A DNA stretch of 64,000 nt from Candidatus Defluviibacillus avedoerensis (lineage in GTDB: Bacteria; Pseudomonadota; Gammaproteobacteria; Burkholderiales; Burkholderiaceae_C): contig JADJBS010000003.1 in the NCBI GenBank assembly GCA_016703665.1, positions 1-64,000 of the forward strand, in the 5' to 3' direction. The notes below the pieces were generated by a model. It searched no databases. It was not told the DNA's origin and saw only the letters and a list, made by a program, of their open reading frames with translations. Positions 19,130 to 27,301 of this stretch are shown here, in pieces (the stretch's first letter is position 1; every line of letters starts with the position of its first letter). The translations under genes and the position numbers were made by a program.

Positions 19130-20578
19130 ATGACGACAGATACTGACATCCAGCCGAACCCCTCTCACCCGTACCCCGACGACGCCCTGTTCGTCGAATC
19201 TCTCGACCTTGACGCCCAGGGTGTTGCTCACCGCGCGGACGGCAAGGTGGTGTTTATCGAAGGCGCGCTGCCGTTTGAATATGTCCGCGCTAACGTTCAT
19301 CGTAAAAAAAACAATTGGGAGCAGGGCTCACTCCAATCAATCTATCGGGAATCCTCCCAGCGGGTGCGTCCCGAATGCCCCCACTTCGGCATGCACGTGG
19401 GTGCCTGTGGTGGCTGCAAGATGCAGCACCTGGACGCTGCCGCCCAAGTCGCCGTCAAGCAGAGGGTGCTAGAGGACAATCTGTGGCATTTGGGCAAAGT
19501 CAAGCCCGAAACCATTTTGCGGCCCATTCAGGGTCCCTCATTCGGGTATCGCTACCGTGCACGCTTGTCTGTCCGCTATGTGCACAAGCGCGGGGAGGTT
19601 CTCATTGGGTTTCATGAGCGTAAAAGCCGCTACGTCGCAGACATGCAGGTGTGTCACGTTCTTCCGGATCATGTCAGCGCCTTACTGATGCCTCTGCGCG
19701 CCTTGATCGCTTCGCTGCACGCACGTGAGACCTGTCCTCAAATTGAGGTGGCGTGTGGTGACAACGTGACAGCACTTGTGCTCCGTCATCTTGAGCCTTT
19801 AGGCAACAATGACTTGGAACTTCTGAGAGCCTTTGGCGAACAGCACCCTGAGGTTCAGTGGTGGCTTCAACCCAAAGGCCCCGATACCGTTCACCTGCTG
19901 GACGCAAGTGAATCCCGGCTTTTCTATGCGCTGCCCGAGTTTGACGTCACCATGCCGTTCAAGCCGACGGATTTCACCCAGGTGAATCCCCACATCAACC
20001 GGGTGCTGGTCACCCGCGCTTTGCGTTTGCTGGATGTTCAGCGTAACGAAAGGGTGATTGACTGGTTTTGTGGGCTGGGCAACTTTACTTTGCCACTTGC
20101 CACTCAGGCTAGCGAAGTGCTGGGTATTGAGGGTAGCGAAGTTCTTGTCAGCCGTTCTCGGGAAAATTTGGATTTAAACAAGGGATTTAGGCATATTAGT
20201 ATTGGATTTTGTGCTACAAAATTTGAAGCTAAAAACCTGTTTGAAATGTCACCGCAAGATCTCTTGAATTGTGGCCAAACCGATAAATGGCTCGTCGATC
20301 CCCCGCGCGAAGGAGCCTTTGCACTGGCCAAAGCGTTGGCGGATTTGCACCAAAATGCGGAACTGGCAGAAGCCGTTGCAGTCAAGAAATGGGAGCGGCC
20401 CAAACGCATTGTTTATGTGAGCTGCAACCCTTCCACGCTGGCGCGCGACGCAGGTTTGTTGGTGAATATGGCAGGGTACAACTGTACTTTTGCTGGGGTT
20501 GTGAATATGTTTCCTCATACAGCGCATGTTGAAAGCATCGCTGTGTTCGATCGTGTCCAGAGCCTGGGGACAACCTAA
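19130..20578 (+). CDS. rlmD: 23S rRNA (uracil1939-C5)-methyltransferase RlmD
   Basis: 482-residue SAM-dependent RNA methyltransferase. The N-terminal TRAM-like domain (about 20-80) is followed by an Fe-S cysteine cluster (CPHFGMHVGACGGCKMQH plus a downstream CHV), the SAM motif VIDWFCGLGNFTLPLA, and the catalytic motifs VDPPREGA and IVYVSCNPSTLARD with the nucleophilic cysteine. The segment coded at about 20160-20240 is locally AT-rich and differs from the flanks, but the frame stays open. The gene starts 25 bases after nlpD. Confidence 0.95.
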   Translation: MTTDTDIQPNPSHPYPDDALFVESLDLDAQGVAHRADGKVVFIEGALPFEYVRANVHRKKNNWEQGSLQSIYRESSQRVRPECPHFGMHVGACGGCKMQHLDAAAQVAVKQRVLEDNLWHLGKVKPETILRPIQGPSFGYRYRARLSVRYVHKRGEVLIGFHERKSRYVADMQVCHVLPDHVSALLMPLRALIASLHARETCPQIEVACGDNVTALVLRHLEPLGNNDLELLRAFGEQHPEVQWWLQPKGPDTVHLLDASESRLFYALPEFDVTMPFKPTDFTQVNPHINRVLVTRALRLLDVQRNERVIDWFCGLGNFTLPLATQASEVLGIEGSEVLVSRSRENLDLNKGFRHISIGFCATKFEAKNLFEMSPQDLLNCGQTDKWLVDPPREGAFALAKALADLHQNAELAEAVAVKKWERPKRIVYVSCNPSTLARDAGLLVNMAGYNCTFAGVVNMFPHTAHVESIAVFDRVQSLGTT

Positions 20579-20608
20579 TCGCTCAAGAATTGTTGGGCGG
20601 CGTGTTGC

Positions 20609-20983
20609 TCAGTGCTTGGCCGTGGATTTGCTCTTGGGCGGGGGCTCGGGCGGATCTTCCTCTTCTTCGGCTGCGGCCTTGACAACGGGTTTGGGCACTA
20701 CAGCCGGCATGCCATCGAGTTTGTTATCCCGCATGTACTGATCCATTTCCTTCCAGCCCGCAAAAACGGCTGACTTGGATGCGGTTGGATTCAGGGTGTA
20801 GCAATCTTCGACGCCACGGATCGCGTGCCGACAGGCACTGCCAATGGCCTTACCCTCTGTTTCCATTTCAGCGGCCTTTTTGGCCGATCCGTCGTCCAGA
20901 AAGGGAATCTCACAACCCGTCAGCGCCATAGCTGCGACTGCCAGCATCACGAGGGTGCGAAGGTTTGACAAGGGGAACGCCAT
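20609..20983 (-). CDS. small hypothetical lipoprotein
   Basis: 124 residues from the ATG at 20983 (an upstream in-frame ATG at 21016 would put non-signal residues in front). The signal peptide has a lipobox-like LTGC (Cys at about residue 23). The mature part contains two further cysteines (SACRHAIRGVEDCYTLNP) and a charged Glu/Pro/Lys-rich C-terminal tail. It is probably a small outer-membrane or periplasmic lipoprotein; function unknown. It converges with rlmD. Confidence 0.7.
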   Translation of the reverse strand: MAFPLSNLRTLVMLAVAAMALTGCEIPFLDDGSAKKAAEMETEGKAIGSACRHAIRGVEDCYTLNPTASKSAVFAGWKEMDQYMRDNKLDGMPAVVPKPVVKAAAEEEEDPPEPPPKSKSTAKH

Positions 20984-21024
20984 GGCCTGCAGTTTATCGG
21001 CTTTGGGGTAGTGCATAGGCCGTG

Positions 21025-21049
21025 AAAAAGGGGCTCGAATGCCCCTTTT
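21025..21049 (-). terminator. intrinsic terminator of the Bax-inhibitor-1 gene
   Basis: Hairpin with arms AAAAGGGGC and GCCCCTTTT around a 7-base loop. Read on the reverse strand, it sits 20 bases after the BI-1 stop codon and is followed by a T run. It separates that gene from the lipoprotein gene downstream on the same strand. Confidence 0.75.
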
Positions 21050-21069
21050 CTTTTGAATAGGCAGTCAGA

Positions 21070-21765
21070 TCAGTCGCGCTCGCCACCAAAAATGCCTAGC
21101 AAGGCCAATAAACTTTGGAAGATGTTGAATAGATCCAGGTAGATGGCCAAAGTGGCACTGATGTAGTTTGTTTCACCGCCATCAATCACTTGCTTAATGT
21201 CGTACAGCATGTAGGCACTGAAAATCGCAATGGCCATCATGCTCATCACGGCCATGCCAACAGTTGAACCAACGAATAGGTTGATGATGCCACCGATCAT
21301 CAAGACCACTGCACCCCAAAACAGCCATTTGGCCATGCCAGACAGATCTTTCTTGATCACTGTTGCCAAGCTGGCCATGACAAAAAATACCCCGGCCGTG
21401 CCGCCAAAAGCAGTCATTACCAAAGAAGGGCCGTTCTTGAAGCCCAGCACCATTGCGATCAGGCGGGCAAGCATTAAACCCATGAAGAAAGTAAAGGCCA
21501 GAAGCACGGGCACGCCAGCGGCCGAGTTTTTGGTTTTTTCAATGGCAAACATGAATCCAAACGCACCTGCCATGAACACGATAAGGCCAACACCGCCGGT
21601 CAACGCATTGGTGATTCCAGTGGCAACGCCGACCCACGCGCCGAGAACAGTGGGGACCAAACTCAGCGCAAGCAACCAATAGGTATTGCGCAGGACGCGG
21701 TTACTCTGGCTATCGATCTTGCTGTAGCCAGTTGACGTATTCAAGTTGTGGACTTGCTCATTCAT
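21070..21765 (-). CDS. Bax inhibitor-1 / YccA family membrane protein
   Basis: 231 residues with about seven hydrophobic membrane segments beginning near residue 27 (NTYWLLALSLVPTVLGAW) and ending in the polar tail LFNIFQSLLALLGIFGGERD. YSKIDSQSNRVLRNTYW and MLYDIKQVIDGGETNYISATLAIYLD match the UPF0005/BI-1 family (TMBIM), whose bacterial members interact with FtsH or act as pH-sensitive calcium leak channels. It is followed by its own terminator. Confidence 0.93.
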   Translation of the reverse strand: MNEQVHNLNTSTGYSKIDSQSNRVLRNTYWLLALSLVPTVLGAWVGVATGITNALTGGVGLIVFMAGAFGFMFAIEKTKNSAAGVPVLLAFTFFMGLMLARLIAMVLGFKNGPSLVMTAFGGTAGVFFVMASLATVIKKDLSGMAKWLFWGAVVLMIGGIINLFVGSTVGMAVMSMMAIAIFSAYMLYDIKQVIDGGETNYISATLAIYLDLFNIFQSLLALLGIFGGERD

Positions 21766-21884
21766 GCATTTTCTCCAGGTTTGCTCACACAGGTATGAGA
21801 CTCGCGGATTCTAATGGGGTTCCCCGTTTTCAGAAAATAAAGCCGTTATGCTCTTGGCTTTTCTTACTGAAGACCGACAGAATT

Positions 21885-22292
21885 ATGAAAACCAAAGCAT
21901 TCCTTGAGTTGTCCGACGTCAAACTGATTGCTGCAGCAGCGGAAGCCGAAGCAATCAAAAACAACTGGGCCGTCTGCATTGCGATTGTGGACGATGGCGG
22001 TCATTTGCTGTGGTTGCAACGCCTGGACGGTGCCGCAGGAACTTCGGCACACATTGCACCCGCCAAGGCCCATACAGCTGCAATGGGACGTCGTGAAAGC
22101 AAAGGCTTTGAAGACATGATCAATGGCGGTCGCGTGTCCTTTCTGAGCGCGCCGCTTTTGCAAGGCATGCTGGAGGGGGGGGTGCCGATCATGAAAGATG
22201 GGTATTGCATAGGCGCTGTTGGTGTCAGCGGCGTGAAATCCACCGAAGATGCACAGATTGCCAGGGCGGGTATCGCTGCAATCGGACTGTAA
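21885..22292 (+). CDS. GlcG/HbpS family heme-binding-like protein
   Basis: 135 residues from the ATG at 21885 (the open frame extends upstream but lacks family similarity). The fold signature is LIAAAAEAEAIKNNWAVCIAIVDDGGHLLWLQRLDGA, then APAKAHTAAMGRRES and GGVPIMKDGYCIGAVGVSGV. Members of this family bind heme or small ligands or are of unknown use. It stands alone between divergent BI-1 and convergent exbD. Confidence 0.85.
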   Translation: MKTKAFLELSDVKLIAAAAEAEAIKNNWAVCIAIVDDGGHLLWLQRLDGAAGTSAHIAPAKAHTAAMGRRESKGFEDMINGGRVSFLSAPLLQGMLEGGVPIMKDGYCIGAVGVSGVKSTEDAQIARAGIAAIGL

Positions 22293-22352
22293 GTCAAAGT
22301 CCGTGCGCTGAGATGGCACGCTGACCGCTGAAGAAGCGTTCAGCCAATTGCC

Positions 22353-22763
22353 TTAATTTTTAGGCTCGGTGATGAAGCCTATCTTTCTCAGCCCGACCTG
22401 CTGTGCAGTGGCCATGGCCTGTGCGACGCGCTCGTATTTGACGTTCTTGTCGCCCCGGATGTGTAACTCGGGCTGAGGTACTTTGACACTCTCGGCTTTC
22501 AGCATGGCTTGAAGGTCTTTGTCTTCAATCATGTCCTGGTTGAGATAGTAGTCACCTTTGGCGTCTACGCTCAGTCGAATCGTTTCTGGTCGCGCTTCCA
22601 GTGGTTGATTCTTGGCGCTTGGCAGGTCAATGTTGACTGCATGTTTCATCACCGGGACCGTGATGATGAAAATGATCAATAGCACCAACATGACATCGAC
22701 CAGTGGCGTCATATTGATCTCGTTCATCACCTCGTCGGTGTCGTCCTGGGTTCCAAAGGCCAT
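22353..22763 (-). CDS. exbD: ExbD/TolR family biopolymer transport protein
   Basis: 136 residues. There is one N-terminal membrane helix with the essential aspartate (INMTPLVDVMLVLLIIFIITVP) and a periplasmic domain with the closing motif KVGLRKIGF-like (QQVGLRKIGFITEP). With the upstream ExbB it forms the proton-driven inner-membrane motor. No tonB or tolA lies in the window, so whether it serves TonB or Tol cannot be said; sequence style favours ExbD. Confidence 0.92.
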   Translation of the reverse strand: MAFGTQDDTDEVMNEINMTPLVDVMLVLLIIFIITVPVMKHAVNIDLPSAKNQPLEARPETIRLSVDAKGDYYLNQDMIEDKDLQAMLKAESVKVPQPELHIRGDKNVKYERVAQAMATAQQVGLRKIGFITEPKN

Positions 22764-22790
22764 GCGTATGACTTTCTTGAATAGCCTGTT

Positions 22791-23507
22791 TCAGGCTTTC
22801 TTCATATTGACGGCGGAATTTGCGCCATAAGATGTATTCATGCGGGCTCCCGTCACAAAGTAAGCGTGTAGATCATGGGCAAAGCGGTTAAGTTTGTTAA
22901 TGACGCCTTTGTTTCCGCGAACCAGCGCGTTGTAGCCGAGCACGGCAGGAATTGCCACTGCGAGGCCCAAGGCTGTCATGATGAGTGCTTCCCCAATGGG
23001 GCCTGCGACTTTGTCGATTGTCGCTTGCCCCGCAACCCCAATGGACAGCAAAGCATGGTAGATGCCCCACACTGTGCCGAACAAGCCAACGAAGGGGGCA
23101 GTTGAACCAACAGAAGCCAGTACCGCTAGCCCAGCCTGCATTGTGGACGTAGAGTTATCAATGGAATTGCGCAATGCACGCGTCACCCAGTCGCTGACAT
23201 CGAGTGAATTCGCCAACTGTGGTTGCGCCTGGCGGTGATGCGAAGTGGCCTCGCGGCCTTCCAGTGCCAAGGTGTGAAATGGGTTTCCAGGATCTGCGCC
23301 AAGTTTACGCAATCCTTCCGAAAAGTCAGCGCTGTGCCAGAAGATTTCAGTCCCTTTTGCTTGTGCCGCATAGCGCCTCAGATCCAGCACCTTGAGGATG
23401 ATGACCATCCATGATGTCAGCGACATCAACAAAAGCAAAATTGCGACGCCTCGGGTAACAATGTCCCCTTGCATCCACACATTCACCAAGCCAAATTGAG
23501 AATTCAT
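22791..23507 (-). CDS. exbB: MotA/TolQ/ExbB proton channel protein
   Basis: 238 residues from the ATG at 23507 (MNSQFGLVNVWMQGDIVTRGVAILLLLMSLTSW); the open frame runs further upstream but that part is non-family. Three membrane helices are visible, with the channel region LAVLASVGSTAPFVGLFGTVWGIYHALLSIG and GPIGEALIMTALGLAVAIPAVLGYN. It lies 27 bases upstream of exbD on the same strand, forming an exbB-exbD operon. Confidence 0.92.
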   Translation of the reverse strand: MNSQFGLVNVWMQGDIVTRGVAILLLLMSLTSWMVIILKVLDLRRYAAQAKGTEIFWHSADFSEGLRKLGADPGNPFHTLALEGREATSHHRQAQPQLANSLDVSDWVTRALRNSIDNSTSTMQAGLAVLASVGSTAPFVGLFGTVWGIYHALLSIGVAGQATIDKVAGPIGEALIMTALGLAVAIPAVLGYNALVRGNKGVINKLNRFAHDLHAYFVTGARMNTSYGANSAVNMKKA

Positions 23508-23592
23508 TCCACGCTGCTCCGTCACTGTTAGTTTATTTGCCCACCCTGCGGACCGATCGTAGCCGCTTGATTGCGGACATCGGTGTTTTCTT

Positions 23593-24474
23593 TCAATATG
23601 CCAGGCGTTCCGGCCGGATTTCCTGAAGAATGGTCGTGGCAATTTCTTCAATCGATTTTGTGGTGGTTGATAACCAGCGTATGCCAGATCTGCGCATCAT
23701 CGCCTCTGCCTCAGCCACTTCAATGCGGCAATTCTCAAGTGATGCGTATTTGGAATTTGGTCGGCGCTCGTTGCGGATTTCACTCAAACGCTCAGGTTGG
23801 ATACTGAGTCCAAAAATCTTCTTTCGATGTTCCGCGAGGGCAGGGGGGAGATGGCGACGTTCAAAATCTTCGGGAATCAGCGGGTAGTTCGCGGCTTTTA
23901 GGCCATGTTGCATGGCAAGGTACAAGGACGTGGGCGTCTTCCCACTGCGACTGACGCCGACCAGGATGACGTCGGCAGACCCGAGCTCGCGATTAGACTG
24001 ACCATCATCATGTGCCAGACTGTAATTGATTGCTTCGATCCGGTCATGGTATTCCTGGCTTTTGCTGACGTCACTGAAGCGACCGATCCGATGGTTGGAT
24101 TTGACGCTGAGCTCTTTTTCAAGCGGGCGGACAAAAGTGCCGAACATGTCAAGCAGCATGCATTTGCAGCCGCTTTGGATGATTTCGAAGACTTCGGTGT
24201 CAACCAAGGTGGTGAAGACAATGGGCCGACGCCCCTCTGCGGATGTTGTTTCATTGATCTGACGGACAACCTGATGAGCCTTTTCGACCGAGTTGACGAA
24301 GGGCAGGCGGACCCGGCGCGGCTTCATCTCAAACTGTGCCAAGATGGCATTGCCGAAAGTCTCCGCAGTAATGCCTGTGCTGTCAGACACAAAAAAGACG
24401 GTCCGCCCCGCTGTTTGGGCGCCGTCGGCACTTTCTTCTGGCAATTGGGATTCGGGAAATTCAGGGTGATTCAT
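23593..24474 (-). CDS. ppsR: PEP synthase regulatory kinase/pyrophosphorylase PpsR (DUF299)
   Basis: 293 residues. It reversibly phosphorylates PEP synthase on a threonine next to its catalytic histidine, using ADP as donor. VFFVSDSTGITAETFGNAIL is the DUF299 N-terminal signature and ILVGVSRSGKTPTSLYLA is the P-loop. It is divergent from its target ppsA with 142 bases between the two starts, the common arrangement in betaproteobacteria. Confidence 0.95.
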   Translation of the reverse strand: MNHPEFPESQLPEESADGAQTAGRTVFFVSDSTGITAETFGNAILAQFEMKPRRVRLPFVNSVEKAHQVVRQINETTSAEGRRPIVFTTLVDTEVFEIIQSGCKCMLLDMFGTFVRPLEKELSVKSNHRIGRFSDVSKSQEYHDRIEAINYSLAHDDGQSNRELGSADVILVGVSRSGKTPTSLYLAMQHGLKAANYPLIPEDFERRHLPPALAEHRKKIFGLSIQPERLSEIRNERRPNSKYASLENCRIEVAEAEAMMRRSGIRWLSTTTKSIEEIATTILQEIRPERLAY

Positions 24475-24616
24475 GGAGCGTGCCGCCTACAATCTTGATC
24501 AAGCCATTGATTTGCTTGGTATACAAGCATTATCCAAATTTCTCAGACGTCGCTAGCTGGTTGAACCATCCCGGGGCGGGTCTTGCGCAAAGTATTTTTA
24601 ACTTGGAGCTTTAGGT

Positions 24617-27007
24617 ATGTCTGCACTCTTTGCCTTGGACGCGTTGGTCGTCCCGTTTGAAAAACTTCGAATGAGCGACGTTGAATCGGTTGGCGGCAAG
24701 AATGCCAGCCTCGGGGAGATGATTTCCCAGTTACCGACTGGGGTGAAAGTGCCCACCGGTTTTGCGACGACCGCACATGCTTTTCGTCAGTTCCTGTCGC
24801 ACGACGGCCTGAGCGATCGGATCAATGTACGACTGGCAGCACTCGATACGGAAGACGTACGGGCGCTGGCCGTGACGGGGGCAGAAATTCGCGCCATGGT
24901 AGAGGCTCAACCCTTCCCGGCTGATCTCGAAAAAGCCATCCGTGAAGCATTTATGACACTGAGCGCAGGTAACGACCAAGCTTCTTTTGCTGTACGTTCG
25001 TCCGCTACGGCGGAAGATTTGCCCGACGCTTCGTTCGCCGGCCAGCAAGAGTCTTTTCTGAACGTCGTGGGTATCGAAGAAGTCCTCCACAAAATGAAGG
25101 AGGTTTTTGCGAGTCTTTACAACGACCGTGCCATCAGCTACCGCGTTCACAAAGGCTTTGCCCATGCAGATGTGGCGTTAAGTGCCGGTGTTCAGCGAAT
25201 GGTTCGCAGTGACATGGGCGCGGCCGGAGTGATGTTCACTATGGACACAGAAAGCGGCTTTGATCAGGTGGTGTTTATTACCGCCAGCTATGGTCTAGGC
25301 GAAACGGTGGTGCAAGGGGCGGTGAATCCAGACGAGTTCTATGTTCACAAACCTATGCTGGAGCAAGGCAAGCGGGCCATCATTCGCCGCAATCTTGGCT
25401 CCAAGCTGATTCAGATGGTCTTCTCCAACCCCGACGAGAAGGCCGCGTCGGGTAAGTTGGTTAAAACGGTGGATGTGCCTACCGAACAGCGCAATCGCTA
25501 TTGTTTAACTGACACCGACGTAGAGCAACTGGGGCGCTATGCTTTGATCATTGAGCAGCATTACGGTCGCCCAATGGATATTGAATGGGGCAAGGACGGT
25601 ACTGACGGCTTACTTTATATCCTTCAGGCACGCCCTGAGACGGTCAAAAGTCAACAAGGCGAAAAGGCAGAGTTGCGATACAAGCTGAAAGGCAAAGGCG
25701 TGGTTTTGGCCGAAGGGCGTGCCATTGGTCAGAAAATTGGTACCGGTCCTGTGCGCTTGGTGCACAACATCAGCGACATGGACATTGTGCAACCGGGCGA
25801 TGTACTGGTCACCGATATGACCGATCCCAATTGGGAGCCGGTGATGAAACGGGCCAGTGCCATCGTGACCAATCGCGGCGGCAGAACCTGCCACGCGGCC
25901 ATCATCGCACGAGAACTCGGCATTCCAGCCGTTGTGGGCTGCGGTGACGCCACAGAGAAATTGAAGAGTGGCACGTTGGTTACGGTCAGTTGCGCAGAAG
26001 GAGATACGGGTCACATTTATGATGGTCTGCTGGAGACCGAAGTGACGGAAGTCCAGCGTGGGTCCATGCCCGACATAGATGTCAAAATCATGATGAACGT
26101 GGGTAACCCTCAGCTGGCGTTTGACTTCTGCCAATTGCCTAACCAGGGCGTGGGCTTGGCACGGCTGGAATTCATCATCAATAACAACATCGGTGTCCAT
26201 CCCAAAGCCATTCTGGACTACCCAAATGTGGATGCAGACCTCAAGAAAGCGGTTGAGTCTGTGGCCCGCGGGCACGCTTCGCCGCGCGCATTCTTCATTG
26301 ACAAGGTGGCAGAAGGCATTGCTACCATTGCAGCCGCATTCTGGCCAAAGCCCGTGATTGTTCGCTTGTCTGACTTCAAGAGCAACGAATACCGTAAACT
26401 GATCGGTGGTAGCCGTTACGAGCCTGAAGAAGAAAACCCCATGCTCGGATTCCGGGGAGCTTCACGCTATATCAGCGAGGAATTTGGCGAAGCTTTCGCA
26501 ATGGAGTGCGCGGCGCTCAGGCGCGTGCGTGAGGACATGGGTTTGACCAATGTGGAGATCATGATCCCATTCGTGCGAACCTTGGGACAGGCCGAAAAAG
26601 TGACGCAACTTCTTGCTCAGGAAGGTTTGGCGCGTGGTAAGGACGGCTTGCGTCACATCATGATGTGTGAAGTTCCCAGTAACGCGATCCTGGCTCCCCA
26701 GTTTCTGGCTTTTTTTGATGGCTTCTCAATTGGGTCCAATGACCTGACCCAGTTAACGCTGGGGCTTGACAGAGATTCAGGTTTGGCGCTGCTTGCCGCT
26801 GATTTTGACGAACGTGATCCTGCTGTTAAGGCCATGCTTAAACTGGCAATCAAGGCTTGCAAGGATCAAGGTAAGTACGTGGGTATTTGCGGTCAGGGAC
26901 CGAGCGATCATCCTGATTTTGCGCGCTGGCTCGCTGATGAGGGAATCGTGTCCATTTCGCTGAACCCTGATACCGTTATCGAAACCTGGAAGTCGCTTGC
27001 CGTCTGA
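24617..27007 (+). CDS. ppsA: phosphoenolpyruvate synthase
   Basis: 796 residues. Converts pyruvate and ATP to PEP, AMP and phosphate for gluconeogenesis. The N-terminal ATP-binding domain has SVGGKNASLGEMI, FAVRSSATAEDLPDASFAGQQ and MDIEWGKDG. The phosphohistidine domain has TNRGGRTCHAAIIARELGIPAVVGCG with the catalytic His and the neighbouring regulatory Thr. The PEP/pyruvate barrel has GLARLEFII, MLGFRGASRYI, IMIPFVRT and GSNDLTQLTLGLDRDSG. Control by the divergent ppsR product is expected. Confidence 0.97.
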   Translation: MSALFALDALVVPFEKLRMSDVESVGGKNASLGEMISQLPTGVKVPTGFATTAHAFRQFLSHDGLSDRINVRLAALDTEDVRALAVTGAEIRAMVEAQPFPADLEKAIREAFMTLSAGNDQASFAVRSSATAEDLPDASFAGQQESFLNVVGIEEVLHKMKEVFASLYNDRAISYRVHKGFAHADVALSAGVQRMVRSDMGAAGVMFTMDTESGFDQVVFITASYGLGETVVQGAVNPDEFYVHKPMLEQGKRAIIRRNLGSKLIQMVFSNPDEKAASGKLVKTVDVPTEQRNRYCLTDTDVEQLGRYALIIEQHYGRPMDIEWGKDGTDGLLYILQARPETVKSQQGEKAELRYKLKGKGVVLAEGRAIGQKIGTGPVRLVHNISDMDIVQPGDVLVTDMTDPNWEPVMKRASAIVTNRGGRTCHAAIIARELGIPAVVGCGDATEKLKSGTLVTVSCAEGDTGHIYDGLLETEVTEVQRGSMPDIDVKIMMNVGNPQLAFDFCQLPNQGVGLARLEFIINNNIGVHPKAILDYPNVDADLKKAVESVARGHASPRAFFIDKVAEGIATIAAAFWPKPVIVRLSDFKSNEYRKLIGGSRYEPEEENPMLGFRGASRYISEEFGEAFAMECAALRRVREDMGLTNVEIMIPFVRTLGQAEKVTQLLAQEGLARGKDGLRHIMMCEVPSNAILAPQFLAFFDGFSIGSNDLTQLTLGLDRDSGLALLAADFDERDPAVKAMLKLAIKACKDQGKYVGICGQGPSDHPDFARWLADEGIVSISLNPDTVIETWKSLAV

Positions 27008-27034
27008 CGCGTAAGCCTCTTTCGTTCAGCAAAC

Positions 27035-27301
27035 ATGACCCCCAATTCGCTGCCAACCGAATCATTGGGCATAGGACGGGCATTCATGCTGGTGCTTTGG
27101 ATTGCGGTGTCGTTTGGGTTTGTGTTTTTTGCGCGCGACCTGCAATTTGATGTTCTTGGTTGGCCGTTGAGCTTCTGGCTGGCTGCCCAGGGCATTGTGT
27201 TGGTTTTTGTATGCATCGTGACCGTCTATGCATGGTTCGCCAATCGGGCAGAGGTCTCCAAATCGGAGGCATTGCCTCCAGGTCAAGGGACAGGGCTGTG
27301 A
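27035..27301 (+). CDS. small subunit of sodium:solute symporter (DUF4212-like)
   Basis: 88 residues with two membrane helices (FMLVLWIAVSFGFVFFA and FWLAAQGIVLVFVCIVTVYAW) and a short charged tail ending in the stop that overlaps the GTG start of the large symporter. Such small partners precede VC_2705-subfamily symporters. The GTGA overlap implies translational coupling and a joint transporter. Confidence 0.82.
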   Translation: MTPNSLPTESLGIGRAFMLVLWIAVSFGFVFFARDLQFDVLGWPLSFWLAAQGIVLVFVCIVTVYAWFANRAEVSKSEALPPGQGTGL